Source of the DNA: a virus
DNA length: 64,000 nt
Virus record (IMG/VR): IMGVR_UViG_3300009168_000008
Span: 1 to 64,000 of that record
Reading direction: 5' to 3' (one strand)
The translations under genes were made by a program, and so were the position numbers. Under the pieces are notes generated by a model. That model was not told where the DNA came from, made no database searches, and was given only the letters and a program-made list of their open reading frames with translations. Shown here in pieces: positions 6,651 through 14,528 of this stretch (position 1 is the first letter of the stretch; every line of letters starts with the position of its first letter).

Positions 6651-6707
6651 GGGTGGGCTGTCGTGGTCTGCCCGCCCACGACCACGGACCATCCGTGGCG
6701 GAAAGGA
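6651..6707 (+). promoter_or_regulatory. Repeated structured leader, copy 3
   Basis: P1 GGGTGGGC/GCCCGCCC (6651-6658 with 6670-6677) has one U-G pair, and its loop begins TGTCGTGG. CCACGAC follows at 6676-6682. P2 is CCACGGA/TCCGTGG (6682-6688 with 6692-6698), then GAAAGGAAC. Third copy of the element at 3645 and 4817. Confidence 0.65.
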
Positions 6708-6711
6708 ACAG

Positions 6712-6915
6712 ATGGACGACGACGAGCTGAAGTGCGAGGTCTGCGACAAGCCGGCGACCCACGTCCTCAGCGGAACGTGGACCGGCAGCACCGCAGGTCC
6801 GCTCACGTACTGCATCGAGCACCTGGTGCCGATGGTCACCGACCTCGCCGAGCACGGCGACGACGACTACGGCGACGGAGTGCTGCTGAGCTTCACGGTC
6901 GGGCGACTCGGATGA
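6712..6915 (+). CDS. Small zinc-binding-type protein
   Basis: A 67-residue protein with CEVCDKPATHV near residue 8 and YCIEHL near residue 36, which together look like a CxxC...CxxH zinc site. Preceded by leader copy 3. Coupled to the next gene by ATGA. Confidence 0.7.
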   Translation: MDDDELKCEVCDKPATHVLSGTWTGSTAGPLTYCIEHLVPMVTDLAEHGDDDYGDGVLLSFTVGRLG

Positions 6916-7181
6916 GCGCCGGCGCTGCGCTGCGCAAGCTGTACGCAGACTGGGAGGCGAACGGTGGTGTGGCCCCGGACACCTACGACGAGAACGTGGC
7001 CGTGGCCCTGGACCTCGGGCTCGACCCGCTCGATCGGGACGACCCCGAGCTGACCCGCATCTGGGAAGCAGCCCAGGACGGGCTGGATGACACCGAGGTG
7101 GCGGCGCTCCACGAGAGGGCACTGCGGGCCAAGGACAGTCGCGAGTTCGAGGCTGGGTGGGACGCGCCACCTGCCGGGTGA
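6912..7181 (+). CDS. Hypothetical acidic helical protein
   Basis: An 89-residue acidic, mainly helical protein rich in Asp/Leu (LDLGLDPLDRDDPEL). No recognised domain. Last gene before intergenic element B. Confidence 0.65.
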   Translation: MSAGAALRKLYADWEANGGVAPDTYDENVAVALDLGLDPLDRDDPELTRIWEAAQDGLDDTEVAALHERALRAKDSREFEAGWDAPPAG

Positions 7182-7192
7182 CCGGCCAGATG

Positions 7193-7250
7193 AATACCTG
7201 CGGGGAGTAGCTTTCCCAGCTCCCCCGCGCTACGCTTCAATTGTTCGCCG
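7193..7250 (+). promoter_or_regulatory. Conserved intergenic element B
   Basis: Second copy of the element at 6214: AATACCTGCG, GGGGAG/CTCCCC stem around TAGCTTTCCCAG, then TACGCTTCAATTG and TTCGCCG. It precedes GAAAGGAAC of the 7290 gene. The compensatory stem differences between the two copies argue for a conserved structure. Confidence 0.5.
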
Positions 7251-7289
7251 GGAATTGGCCAGGTGAACGGTTCGTTGAAAGGAACCAGC

Positions 7290-7511
7290 ATGAGCGAATC
7301 ATCGGGGCAGGGCTCTGCCCCCCGTTCGGAGGTCACGGCGGTCGACGCCTTCCCTCCCTGTGACATCAACCCGGCCCACGGGGCCGCGGCGTACGACGCC
7401 AAGACCACGATGGGCCCGTGGGGCAACCTCTGCCCGACGTGCTTCGAGAACTTCGGCTACGGCCTCGGCCTCGGGATCGGCCAGCGGCTGGTCCTGCGGG
7501 TGAAGCCATGA
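7290..7511 (+). CDS. Conserved small phage protein with Cys pairs
   Basis: A 73-residue protein. PPCDINPA, the phrase AYDAKTTMGPWGNLCPTCF and GLGLGIGQRL form a pattern I associate with a small actinophage protein family of unknown function, probably zinc-binding. ATG 7290 is chosen because GAAAGGAAC precedes it. Confidence 0.7.
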   Translation: MSESSGQGSAPRSEVTAVDAFPPCDINPAHGAAAYDAKTTMGPWGNLCPTCFENFGYGLGLGIGQRLVLRVKP

Positions 7512-7873
7512 GCGGCGAGGTGCCGGCGGAGGTGCGGGCTGCGGCCTGCTACCTCGTCGGGGACTGGAGCGAGGAGCCGGAGTTCCCGGTCGTGGTGATG
7601 GGCAACAGCACCATCGGCCCGGGGCCGGAGTGGTCGTTCGGCTACGAGGACACGGCGTACGTGGCCCGGATGGCGGACGAGCCCGGCACCTACGTCGTCA
7701 GTTGGGACGACGAGGACGGGTACCTGGTGACCTGCTACATCAGCGAGGTCGCCACCGATACCTACCGCGTGCAGATGCGCGAGGAGGGGGCGATGGTCGA
7801 GACGACCCGCTTCCGGATCGACACGCACGACACCGGCTACGTCGTGGTCGAGCTGCCGAGGGGGCAGTCATGA
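7508..7873 (+). CDS. Hypothetical protein
   Basis: A 121-residue, beta-rich acidic protein (TYVVSWDDEDGYLVTCYIS). Unrecognised. ATGA overlaps on both sides place it in a translationally coupled run from 7290 to 8853. Confidence 0.7.
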   Translation: MSGEVPAEVRAAACYLVGDWSEEPEFPVVVMGNSTIGPGPEWSFGYEDTAYVARMADEPGTYVVSWDDEDGYLVTCYISEVATDTYRVQMREEGAMVETTRFRIDTHDTGYVVVELPRGQS

Positions 7874-8073
7874 GCCGCCGCAAGACGGTCGACCTGATGC
7901 GGATGGCGAACGACCTGGAGCTGTTGAGCGCCCGGGTCGACGCCGTGTCCTCGGACGTGAGGCATCTGACCGAGGACGTGGCCGAGCTGGCCGCCAAGAC
8001 CGGGGAGTTCGCCCAGCAGGTGACCGACCTGCTCGCCGACATCCGTGAGCAGCAGCTGAGGGGGCAGCGATGA
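7870..8073 (+). CDS. Coiled-coil protein
   Basis: A 67-residue protein dominated by heptad-like helices (LELLSARVDAVSSDVRHLTE), likely an oligomeric coiled coil. Function unknown. Confidence 0.65.
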   Translation: MSRRKTVDLMRMANDLELLSARVDAVSSDVRHLTEDVAELAAKTGEFAQQVTDLLADIREQQLRGQR

Positions 8074-8339
8074 GCGGGCAGCGGCGCTTGCCGCGCGTCA
8101 CCTACGGACCGCCCATCGTGTCGATGCCGGTCCTCGAGGTCCAGCCCGGAGACGAGTGGACCCAGGACGCCGACACCGTGATCGTGCGCCTGGTCGAGCA
8201 CCTTCACGGCAAGGACGACGAGCCCGCCCGGGTCCGCCTCCACGGGGTCATCGTGCGCGGCGTGGGCCGCGGGACGAAGGTCCGCACGTGGAGCTTCGTC
8301 ACCGACCAGCACCTGCAAATCGTGAGGAGGACGAGATGA
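8070..8339 (+). CDS. Hypothetical protein
   Basis: An 89-residue basic, beta-rich protein with alternating Val/Arg strands (VRLHGVIVRGVGRGTKVRTW). No known motif. Confidence 0.65.
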   Translation: MSGQRRLPRVTYGPPIVSMPVLEVQPGDEWTQDADTVIVRLVEHLHGKDDEPARVRLHGVIVRGVGRGTKVRTWSFVTDQHLQIVRRTR

Positions 8340-8785
8340 GTGAGCTCTACGCCATCGACCCCGATGGCGAGATCATCCCCGTGGCGAGCAGCTTCGAGGG
8401 CATCAAGGCCGGGTGCGGGGGAGCGACGATCGACTTCATCCGCCCGCACGGAGGGTGCGGGTTCTACATCGACGACGAGGGGATGCTGACCAACCAGCAG
8501 CTGAACGTGGTCGCCTCGATCATGGCAGCGATGGCGCTGTACGGGCCTGCCGTGCTGACCGGGCCGGACCCGGACGACGAGGGCAACACCCTGCCCCCGA
8601 GCGCCGATGCGCTGGCCTTCGCCCAAGAGGTTGGCAAGCGGTGGCGGGCGGTGGTCAACGACGCCAAGCGCAAGGGCCAGGACCCGTACGTGACGGCCAA
8701 CGCCGAGACCATCCCGCCGAGCCGGATCATCAGCTTCGATGACCCGGACGAGTTCATGCGCCACCTGTTCGGGGAGCGTGAGTGA
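8336..8785 (+). CDS. Hypothetical protein
   Basis: A 149-residue protein. An N-terminal beta region with GCGG/GGCGF glycine-cysteine pairs is followed by a helical part (VVASIMAAMALYGPAVL) and an acidic end. Unrecognised. Confidence 0.7.
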   Translation: MSELYAIDPDGEIIPVASSFEGIKAGCGGATIDFIRPHGGCGFYIDDEGMLTNQQLNVVASIMAAMALYGPAVLTGPDPDDEGNTLPPSADALAFAQEVGKRWRAVVNDAKRKGQDPYVTANAETIPPSRIISFDDPDEFMRHLFGERE

Positions 8786-8853
8786 TGCCCTGGCAAGGAC
8801 TCGGCTGCATCGTGTTCCTCATCGTCGCCTTCGTGTCGGTGGTGAGGCGATGA
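8785..8853 (+). CDS. Tiny membrane protein (22 aa)
   Basis: MPWQGLGCIVFLIVAFVSVV plus RR: a single membrane helix with a basic tail. It lies exactly between flanking genes with TGATG and ATGA overlaps, which supports translation. Small phage membrane peptides often interfere with envelope processes, but nothing specific shows here. Confidence 0.55.
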   Translation: MPWQGLGCIVFLIVAFVSVVRR

Positions 8854-9170
8854 GGATGACCCAGGCCGAGGTCACCGAGGTGGCGCGGGGCATCGTCACC
8901 GGGGACCTGCTGATCGCCGACCTCTCGATGCCCGAGTGGCAGACGAGCCTGGCCCTGATCGTCAGCGCCCTGCCCGAGCAAGAGGCGAGGTGGAAGCGCA
9001 TCGGGCTGATCCTGGTGCCGGTCCGCCCGCACATGAACGGGCGCTGGATCAACGGCATCGCCCCGGGGTGCACCTTCGAGTGCCGGCTGGTCCACGTCAA
9101 CGACGTGCAGCGGGTGGGCGAGGCGATGGCCCCGATGTGGGGCGCGCTGTACCCGGAGGGCCCGACGTGA
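8850..9170 (+). CDS. Hypothetical protein
   Basis: A 106-residue mixed alpha/beta protein with HMNGRWINGIAPGCTFECRL in its second half. No recognised family. Confidence 0.7.
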   Translation: MRMTQAEVTEVARGIVTGDLLIADLSMPEWQTSLALIVSALPEQEARWKRIGLILVPVRPHMNGRWINGIAPGCTFECRLVHVNDVQRVGEAMAPMWGALYPEGPT

Positions 9171-9400
9171 GCTGGGTGATGGTCGAGCGGGTGACCGCCC
9201 GGCAGATGGTCTGGCTCGCATCGCAGCGGGCCAAGGTCAAGCTGCGCGACGGGAAGTACGCCGTGCTGGTGCGCTGGCCGAGCTCGCACAGCAACAGCCA
9301 CCGCGGGTGGCAGGTGCGCCTGGAGAACGGGTCCGGGGTGCGCTACTCGCTGCACGCCCGGGAGGTCGAGGCGGTCGAGGTCAAGGAGGGGCAGCTGTGA
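9167..9400 (+). CDS. Hypothetical basic protein
   Basis: A 77-residue basic protein with Ser/His-rich middle (WPSSHSNSHRGWQVRL), starting with GTG in a GTGA overlap. Possibly nucleic-acid binding by charge only. Confidence 0.65.
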   Translation: MSWVMVERVTARQMVWLASQRAKVKLRDGKYAVLVRWPSSHSNSHRGWQVRLENGSGVRYSLHAREVEAVEVKEGQL

Positions 9401-10365
9401 TCCACCCTCTTGACGTGCCGTCCGTGAACGGGCCGCGCGACCTGCCCGCCCTGCGGCGGTGGATCATGCGGCACTACCGCCAGGACGGCGTGCTCGGGTT
9501 CGCCAACGAGGCGCGCTTCATCGACCACGCGATGCCGGGTGCCCCGCTGTGGTGGGTCGACGGCGAGGCGTGCGACCTGCTCGCCGAGTCGAGCCCGACC
9601 CTGCCCGGGGACTACGTGCTGACGAAGGAGGACGTGCCCAGCCCGACCGGGTTCGTGGTGTTCGAGCATGACCTGGTCGGGACCGACAGCTACCCCAGCG
9701 CCGGAGGCCGGGAGGTGATCATCTCGGCGGTGCTCTGGTCGTACGGGCGACTGCCCGACATGGGCGGCCAGGCGCGCTACGGGATCAGCTTCATGCTGTT
9801 CACGAAGATGGACCTCGGCGACGAGACCCACGACATGCACCAGCTGTGGAAGATGCTCTTCCCGCCCGAGCTGCTGACCGGGCCGATCTGGGCGTTCATC
9901 GGGCGGACCGACTGGGTGTTCGACTGGGAGCTGGAGCAGGTCATCCCCGACAACCCGCACGGGTTCGATCCCATCGCCAACGCCTCGTTCGCCGAGGACC
10001 GCCGCCTGATGCTCGGGCTGTGGAAGCTGGCGACCACCCCCATCGTGCGCCACGAGCGCCGCTCACTCCCCCGCTACATGCGCCGACAGGCCGAGCGCGA
10101 GGGAACCAATCCCGATGTCCACGTGCTCTCGTTGCACGGGCCATCGGTCGGCGAGGCCCCGGATAGCGGATCCTCCGGGCCTCGCCATTACCGCAAGCGG
10201 TGGGTGGTCCGGCCGCACTGGGTCAACCAGCCATACGGACCAGGGCGCACCGAGCGCCGGCTGATACTCCGGGGACCGTTCGTCAAGGGACCCGAAGGTG
10301 CCCCGCTCATCGGCGGGGAGCGCGTCTGGCGCATCCAGGCACCCAAGCCAGAGGAAGGGAACTGA
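9397..10365 (+). CDS. Conserved actinobacterial mobile-element protein of unknown function
   Basis: A 322-residue protein. The C-terminal part RHYRKRWVVRPHWVNQPYG followed by KGPEGAPLIGG resembles a conserved tail seen in proteins of actinobacterial phages and integrative elements, often annotated only as hypothetical. The N-terminal two thirds have mixed alpha/beta content and several Trp. GTG start in GTGA overlap. It is one of the largest genes in the early operon. Confidence 0.7.
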   Translation: MIHPLDVPSVNGPRDLPALRRWIMRHYRQDGVLGFANEARFIDHAMPGAPLWWVDGEACDLLAESSPTLPGDYVLTKEDVPSPTGFVVFEHDLVGTDSYPSAGGREVIISAVLWSYGRLPDMGGQARYGISFMLFTKMDLGDETHDMHQLWKMLFPPELLTGPIWAFIGRTDWVFDWELEQVIPDNPHGFDPIANASFAEDRRLMLGLWKLATTPIVRHERRSLPRYMRRQAEREGTNPDVHVLSLHGPSVGEAPDSGSSGPRHYRKRWVVRPHWVNQPYGPGRTERRLILRGPFVKGPEGAPLIGGERVWRIQAPKPEEGN

Positions 10366-10367
10366 GC

Positions 10368-10541
10368 GTGGAGAGCAACGAGGAGAGGGTCGCCAAGGCC
10401 CTCACGAACGAGGCGCTGGCGGATCGACTGGAGCGCATCACGCGCTGGCCGACGAGCTGGTCAGCAGCCGAGCGGGAGGCCTTCGTGATGGAGGCAGCCA
10501 AGCGGCTGAAGGTCGGCGCACTGACCACGAGGAGGGGCTGA
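10368..10541 (+). CDS. Small helical protein
   Basis: A 57-residue charged helical protein (MESNEERVAKALTNEALADR) with GAGGAAGGGA upstream of its GTG. Stop overlaps the next ATG (TGATG). Unknown function. Confidence 0.6.
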   Translation: MESNEERVAKALTNEALADRLERITRWPTSWSAAEREAFVMEAAKRLKVGALTTRRG

Positions 10542-10993
10542 TGGGGTACGACATGTACCGCAGGGGCGTCGACCGCAACACCGACGAGGGCTACTTCCGT
10601 CTGAACATCTGGGGCATGAGCGATGCCCGCGAGCAGCTGCTCCCGCTCGGGATCGTGCGGCTCGCCGCCGCGCCGGTGGTGCCGATGACGTCCGACTTCG
10701 GCGTCGAGGACAGCTTCGACTGGGACGACGCGCCCGAGGCCAGGAGCCCCGCCGAGAAGGCCTACGTCGAGGCGCTGCGGGTGTGGCGCGAGGGCAGTGA
10801 CGGGGAGGGCCCGGGCATCCCCACCTACAAGCTGGGCAGCAACGACGGCTGGGTGGTGAACATCATCGAGGTCCAGTCGGGGGTGCGCCACGCCGACGAG
10901 CACCACCCGGGGTGGCGGACCACGGTGCACGACTTCGTCCGCGAGTTCATCGAGTGGGCCGAGACCTGCACCGAGGGCTTCGAGGTGTGGTGA
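10541..10993 (+). CDS. Conserved small phage protein (MGYDMYRR-type)
   Basis: A 150-residue acidic protein starting MGYDMYRRG and rich in Trp and Asp. Similar short proteins with this opening occur in actinophage accessory regions as far as I recall, with no known function. Coupled on both sides. Confidence 0.65.
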   Translation: MGYDMYRRGVDRNTDEGYFRLNIWGMSDAREQLLPLGIVRLAAAPVVPMTSDFGVEDSFDWDDAPEARSPAEKAYVEALRVWREGSDGEGPGIPTYKLGSNDGWVVNIIEVQSGVRHADEHHPGWRTTVHDFVREFIEWAETCTEGFEVW

Positions 10994-11232
10994 TGGACGA
11001 GACGATCCGGCTGGTCTGTCTGCCCGCCAGCAACCACGCGCCCCACGTTCCGGGGTCGGTGCGCAAGCCGTGCTACTCCTGCGCCGAGGACGTGTGGGTC
11101 AGCCCGGCCTCGATGGCGATCGCCGCCTCGCTGGAGTTCGTCTGCACCACGTGCGCGCCGTACGCGATGGACGACCCACGCTTCATGCCGCCGACCCCGG
11201 AGCAGCTGCGCGAAGTCAGGCGGTACCTGTGA
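10993..11232 (+). CDS. Zinc-finger-like protein
   Basis: A 79-residue protein with CYSCAEDVWVS near residue 30 and CTTCAPYAMDD near residue 55: a four-Cys CxxC...CxxC zinc-ribbon pattern. Possible nucleic-acid or protein binding. Confidence 0.7.
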   Translation: MDETIRLVCLPASNHAPHVPGSVRKPCYSCAEDVWVSPASMAIAASLEFVCTTCAPYAMDDPRFMPPTPEQLREVRRYL

Positions 11233-11813
11233 ATGAGCTCGAGACCGCGCTGGCCTTGGCCGAGGAATGGCGGCGGTGGTCGAGGGAGGTGGACTTCCCG
11301 TTCCGCCCCGACCACTGCATCAACGGCACGCGCGTGGTGACGCGGGCGCTGCACGCGATGGAGGTGTACGCCCGGCCGGTGAGCGTGGAGTTCTCGCTGT
11401 TCAACCAGGTCGCCTATCAGCTGTGGAAGCAGGGGGTGGAGATCGCCGAGTGGCCGCCCCACGCCTGGTCGCTCGGCGTCAACCGCGGTGCGCCGGCGAG
11501 CCGCGACCCGACGAAGTGGAACGGGCACCTGGTCTGCGAGGGGGTCGGATGGACGCTCGACATCTCGGCCGGGCAGTTCGACCGCAGCCCGCGCATCGTG
11601 GTCGACGGGCCGCAGATGTTCGACATGGTGCTGCCAGCCGACGGCGCGCAGCAGTGGCTGAGCGACGAGCGACAGCAGGTCTGGGTGATGTCGCGCAGCG
11701 GCGACAACCGCTGGCGCACCGCACCGGGGTGGAAGCGGATGCACGACACCGAGGTGCGAGAGATCGTCCGACGGACCCTCCGTCGGTTGAGCAGAAAGGA
11801 ACATGATGGATGA
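11229..11813 (+). CDS. Hypothetical protein
   Basis: A 194-residue protein. The segment HCINGTRVVTRALHAMEVYA suggests a Cys-containing helical core, and a later IVVDGPQMFDMVLP segment looks like strands. A papain-like or transglutaminase-like fold is conceivable but no triad can be confirmed. It carries the GAAAGGAAC of the next gene inside its 3' end. Confidence 0.65.
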   Translation: MNELETALALAEEWRRWSREVDFPFRPDHCINGTRVVTRALHAMEVYARPVSVEFSLFNQVAYQLWKQGVEIAEWPPHAWSLGVNRGAPASRDPTKWNGHLVCEGVGWTLDISAGQFDRSPRIVVDGPQMFDMVLPADGAQQWLSDERQQVWVMSRSGDNRWRTAPGWKRMHDTEVREIVRRTLRRLSRKEHDG

Positions 11814-12447
11814 CCCCAAGCAGTTCGCCGAGATGCACGGGCAGCTCGCCGACGAGATGCGCTCTGTGGCGTTCACGCCGACCGGTCTGGCGGAGATGTT
11901 CGCCACCGGGGCGAGACGCAACTTCGCCGAGTACGGGAGCCTGGTGCCGATCGTGGCGCTGCACTCCAAGACGCAGACGGTGATGGTGACGGTCGCCGCC
12001 GACACCCCGTACATGGCCGAGCGCTTCGGCTTCCTGGTCGGGATGTTCGTGGCCACGGTCGAGCCCGCCTACATCACGATCGTGATGGAGGCGTGGACCA
12101 AGGAGTTCCCGGCCGACACCAAGCCTGAGAGGATCAAGCGCGGGCAGCTCGGCGAGATGGCCGAGACCGGCGACCAGACAGTGCGCACGGCACTGGTGTC
12201 GATGACGGTGAGCCGCGACGGCAGAGGCCTGATGATCTACGACCGGGTGGACCCGGACGGCTTCGACCGCACGGTCAACGAGAATCCGGTCGGTGGCGTA
12301 CCCGATGCTGTGGCCGAAGGATGGAGGGTCGGCCTCGAGGAGGGCAGGCCAGAGTTCGGGCTCCAGCGGCTGGTCGAGATGGCCGCCGCGATCGGCTACA
12401 TCACGTCGGGCACGATCCAGGAGTGGGGCGAAGATGCTCCCTCGTGA
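11803..12447 (+). CDS. Hypothetical protein
   Basis: A 214-residue alpha/beta protein without known motif. Start ATG 11803 or 11806 directly after GAAAGGAAC, overlapping the previous gene by about ten bases. It is the last gene before an internal promoter. Confidence 0.7.
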   Translation: MMDDPKQFAEMHGQLADEMRSVAFTPTGLAEMFATGARRNFAEYGSLVPIVALHSKTQTVMVTVAADTPYMAERFGFLVGMFVATVEPAYITIVMEAWTKEFPADTKPERIKRGQLGEMAETGDQTVRTALVSMTVSRDGRGLMIYDRVDPDGFDRTVNENPVGGVPDAVAEGWRVGLEEGRPEFGLQRLVEMAAAIGYITSGTIQEWGEDAPS

Positions 12448-12461
12448 TTGGCGGGTATCAA

Positions 12462-12491
12462 TTGACGTGAGCAGGCCCCACGCGGTAGGCT
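12462..12491 (+). promoter_or_regulatory. Internal promoter TTGACG-N18-TAGGCT
   Basis: -35 TTGACG (12462-12467), 18-base spacer and -10 TAGGCT (12486-12491) form a good actinobacterial promoter, in the longest gap near this point. A CCGCC/GGCGG stem follows before GAAAGGAAC. It would drive the two-HTH gene and the AAA+ ATPase. Confidence 0.65.
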
Positions 12492-12536
12492 ACGGTACCG
12501 CCCCGCGGCGGGATGGCCCGATGAAAGGAACCGACG

Positions 12537-13016
12537 ATGAGTGAGAGTGAGCAGGAGTACTACACCCCGCCGCAAGCGGCGCTCGCCCTCGGCATCTCCA
12601 AGCAACGGACCTACCAGCTGATCTCGTTCGGGCAGTTCCCCGGGACGATCCGCAGGGGGCGGAACTACTACATCCCGAAGGAAGTGATCGAGGACAGACT
12701 CGCTGGGAACGAGCGGTTGGAATCGAAGAACTGCGTCAGCGCCCAGGAGGTGGCCGACTTCTTCGGGACCAACGTGCGCACGGTGCGCGACTGGAACACC
12801 GAAGGCCTACTGCCGGCGCAGCGCATCCACGGGCGGCTGTGCTTTGCGCCGACCGACGTGATCGCCTTCATCCCAAAGACCTACGGCTCGTCGGGCAGGT
12901 ACCCCGCCCGCAAGCCGACACGAACTCTCCGGGGCCGGAAGTACCCGGTGCCGGAGGGCCAACAACAACCACCCAATGAAAGGAACCCACGTGGGAAAGC
13001 AGAAGGAGCTTCGTGA
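12537..13016 (+). CDS. Tandem MerR/excisionase-like HTH protein
   Basis: A 159-residue protein with two winged-helix segments: YTPPQAALALGISKQRTYQL (about 9-28) and SAQEVADFFGTNVRTVRDWN (about 65-84), each followed by a wing-like strand. The C-terminus is basic and disordered. Such proteins act as excisionases, nucleoid-type factors or transcription regulators; without an integrase the last is likelier. First gene behind the internal promoter. Confidence 0.75.
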   Translation: MSESEQEYYTPPQAALALGISKQRTYQLISFGQFPGTIRRGRNYYIPKEVIEDRLAGNERLESKNCVSAQEVADFFGTNVRTVRDWNTEGLLPAQRIHGRLCFAPTDVIAFIPKTYGSSGRYPARKPTRTLRGRKYPVPEGQQQPPNERNPRGKAEGAS

Positions 13017-14442
13017 GGAGATGCTCGATGAGCTCGCCGTCGAAGGCGGGCGATTGCTCGGAGAGGACGACATCACCTTCGAAGGTGAGAAGTTCGTCAT
13101 CCCGGCCATCGTCAGCGACCTCAACGAGGCGATCGAATTCCTGACCGAGAGGCGTGACGACGAGGAGCGGACCACCCGCTACGACCGCACGTTTCCGTAC
13201 CGCCCGATGGACGGGGCGCGCGCCACTGCCAAGGCGATCACCAAGGGTGCCGGGTTCACGCTCGGCAAGACGGTGCACAGCTTCTTCGGGTCCAGCCCGC
13301 CGGAGTTGCGGACGATCACCACCGGGCCGAATGGCGAGACGGAGCAGGTGCCGTGGGGGGCGATGATGATCCCCGGCCTCGACCGCACGTCGGTCTATCT
13401 CAGCAATACCACCGACCCGGTGCTCGGCGAGGTGTTCCGCATCGTGGTCGAGGGGCCACGCAAGTATCGGCACCACATCAAGGGGCTGTTCAAGCGCATC
13501 GGGGAGTACCTCGCCACCGACAGCCTCTACCGCGGCAAGGCGATGGATGGAGCGATGAACTTCATGGACGTCTTCCGCATCAACCGCGACGACTACGTCT
13601 ATGCCGAGCGGGTCGAGCGCCGGTTGCAGTGCGAGGTGTGGGACCGCATCCGCTACGCCGACGAGTTCCTCGCCCTCGGCCAATCACCCAAGCGGGCCTA
13701 CCTGTTGGAGGGACCGTACGGATCGGGCAAGAGCGCCGCCGCTGACCTCACCGCTCAGGTGGCTCTGGAGCACGAGTGGACGTTCTTGTTCTGCCGGCCC
13801 GAGGACGACATCGCCACGGTGTTGCAGATGGGCCGGATGTACCAGCCATGCGTGATCTTCCGGGAGGATGTCGACTCCATCGCCCGGGCCGGTGCCGCCA
13901 ACATCGAGCGCACGCTCGACCTGATGGACGGGATCGACAACAAGGGCCTGAAGATGTTGGTGATCATGACCACCAACCACGCCGAGGAAATCCACAAGGG
14001 GATGATCCGGCCGGGCAGGTTGCACGGGATCATCCGCATCGAGGGGCTCGACGATCGGGCCATCGAGATGCTCACGCGGCGGGTCGTCGGCGAGGGCCTG
14101 GAGAGCAACATCGACTGGCGCTCTGTGTGCGACTCGATGCAGGGCTACATGCCCGCCTTCGTACGGGAGGCGCTCGACCGTGCGGTCGGGTACTCGGTGT
14201 CGTCCCACAACGGGCGGCTCGGGCTGATCGGAACGGACGAGTTGGTCAACGCCGCCGACAGCCTGCGCGAGCAGTACCAGATGATGGAGGATGCCAACGA
14301 GGGCGTCGTCCCCGACTGCATCAGCGAGGCGGTGCGCGACATCGTCGCCGAGGTCGTCACGGAGAAGGTGCACGGGGCGCACGTGGTCGACGGCGATGGC
14401 GACTACCGCTTCGAGCTGGCCGTCCAGCAGAACGGCGGCTGA
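12991..14442 (+). CDS. AAA+ ATPase
   Basis: A 483-residue protein. The N-terminal 230 residues are unique; the AAA+ module has Walker A GPYGSGKS (about 241-248), a Walker B-like CVIFREDVD (about 285-293), sensor-1 MTTNH and the RPGR arginine-finger motif, as in FtsH/CDC48-like ATPases. The Walker B strand has Arg between the hydrophobic residues and ED, which is unusual. GTG 12991 follows GAAAGGAAC; the upstream in-frame ATG lies within that ribosome site. Substrate unknown; a replication, remodelling or host-takeover role is possible. Confidence 0.85.
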   Translation: MGKQKELREEMLDELAVEGGRLLGEDDITFEGEKFVIPAIVSDLNEAIEFLTERRDDEERTTRYDRTFPYRPMDGARATAKAITKGAGFTLGKTVHSFFGSSPPELRTITTGPNGETEQVPWGAMMIPGLDRTSVYLSNTTDPVLGEVFRIVVEGPRKYRHHIKGLFKRIGEYLATDSLYRGKAMDGAMNFMDVFRINRDDYVYAERVERRLQCEVWDRIRYADEFLALGQSPKRAYLLEGPYGSGKSAAADLTAQVALEHEWTFLFCRPEDDIATVLQMGRMYQPCVIFREDVDSIARAGAANIERTLDLMDGIDNKGLKMLVIMTTNHAEEIHKGMIRPGRLHGIIRIEGLDDRAIEMLTRRVVGEGLESNIDWRSVCDSMQGYMPAFVREALDRAVGYSVSSHNGRLGLIGTDELVNAADSLREQYQMMEDANEGVVPDCISEAVRDIVAEVVTEKVHGAHVVDGDGDYRFELAVQQNGG

Positions 14443-14455
14443 CCGAATGAAAGGT

Positions 14456-14496
14456 GGGGGCGCGTTCACCACCGGCGGGAGTGGGATCGCGCCCCC
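14456..14496 (+). promoter_or_regulatory. GC hairpin ahead of ribosome site
   Basis: GGGGGCGCG (14456-14464) pairs with CGCGCCCCC (14488-14496). It follows the AAA+ stop codon and precedes GAAAGGAC of the next gene, so it may be a terminator/attenuator or an mRNA-stabilising stem. Confidence 0.5.
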
Positions 14497-14528
14497 GCCG
14501 CCAGTCTCGCAACAGAAAGGACAGATGG

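Noticed and set aside
9958-9980. T-loop-like GGTTCGATCCC as a third tRNA
   Set aside because: Lies within a clear coding frame and has no matching acceptor or T-stem.
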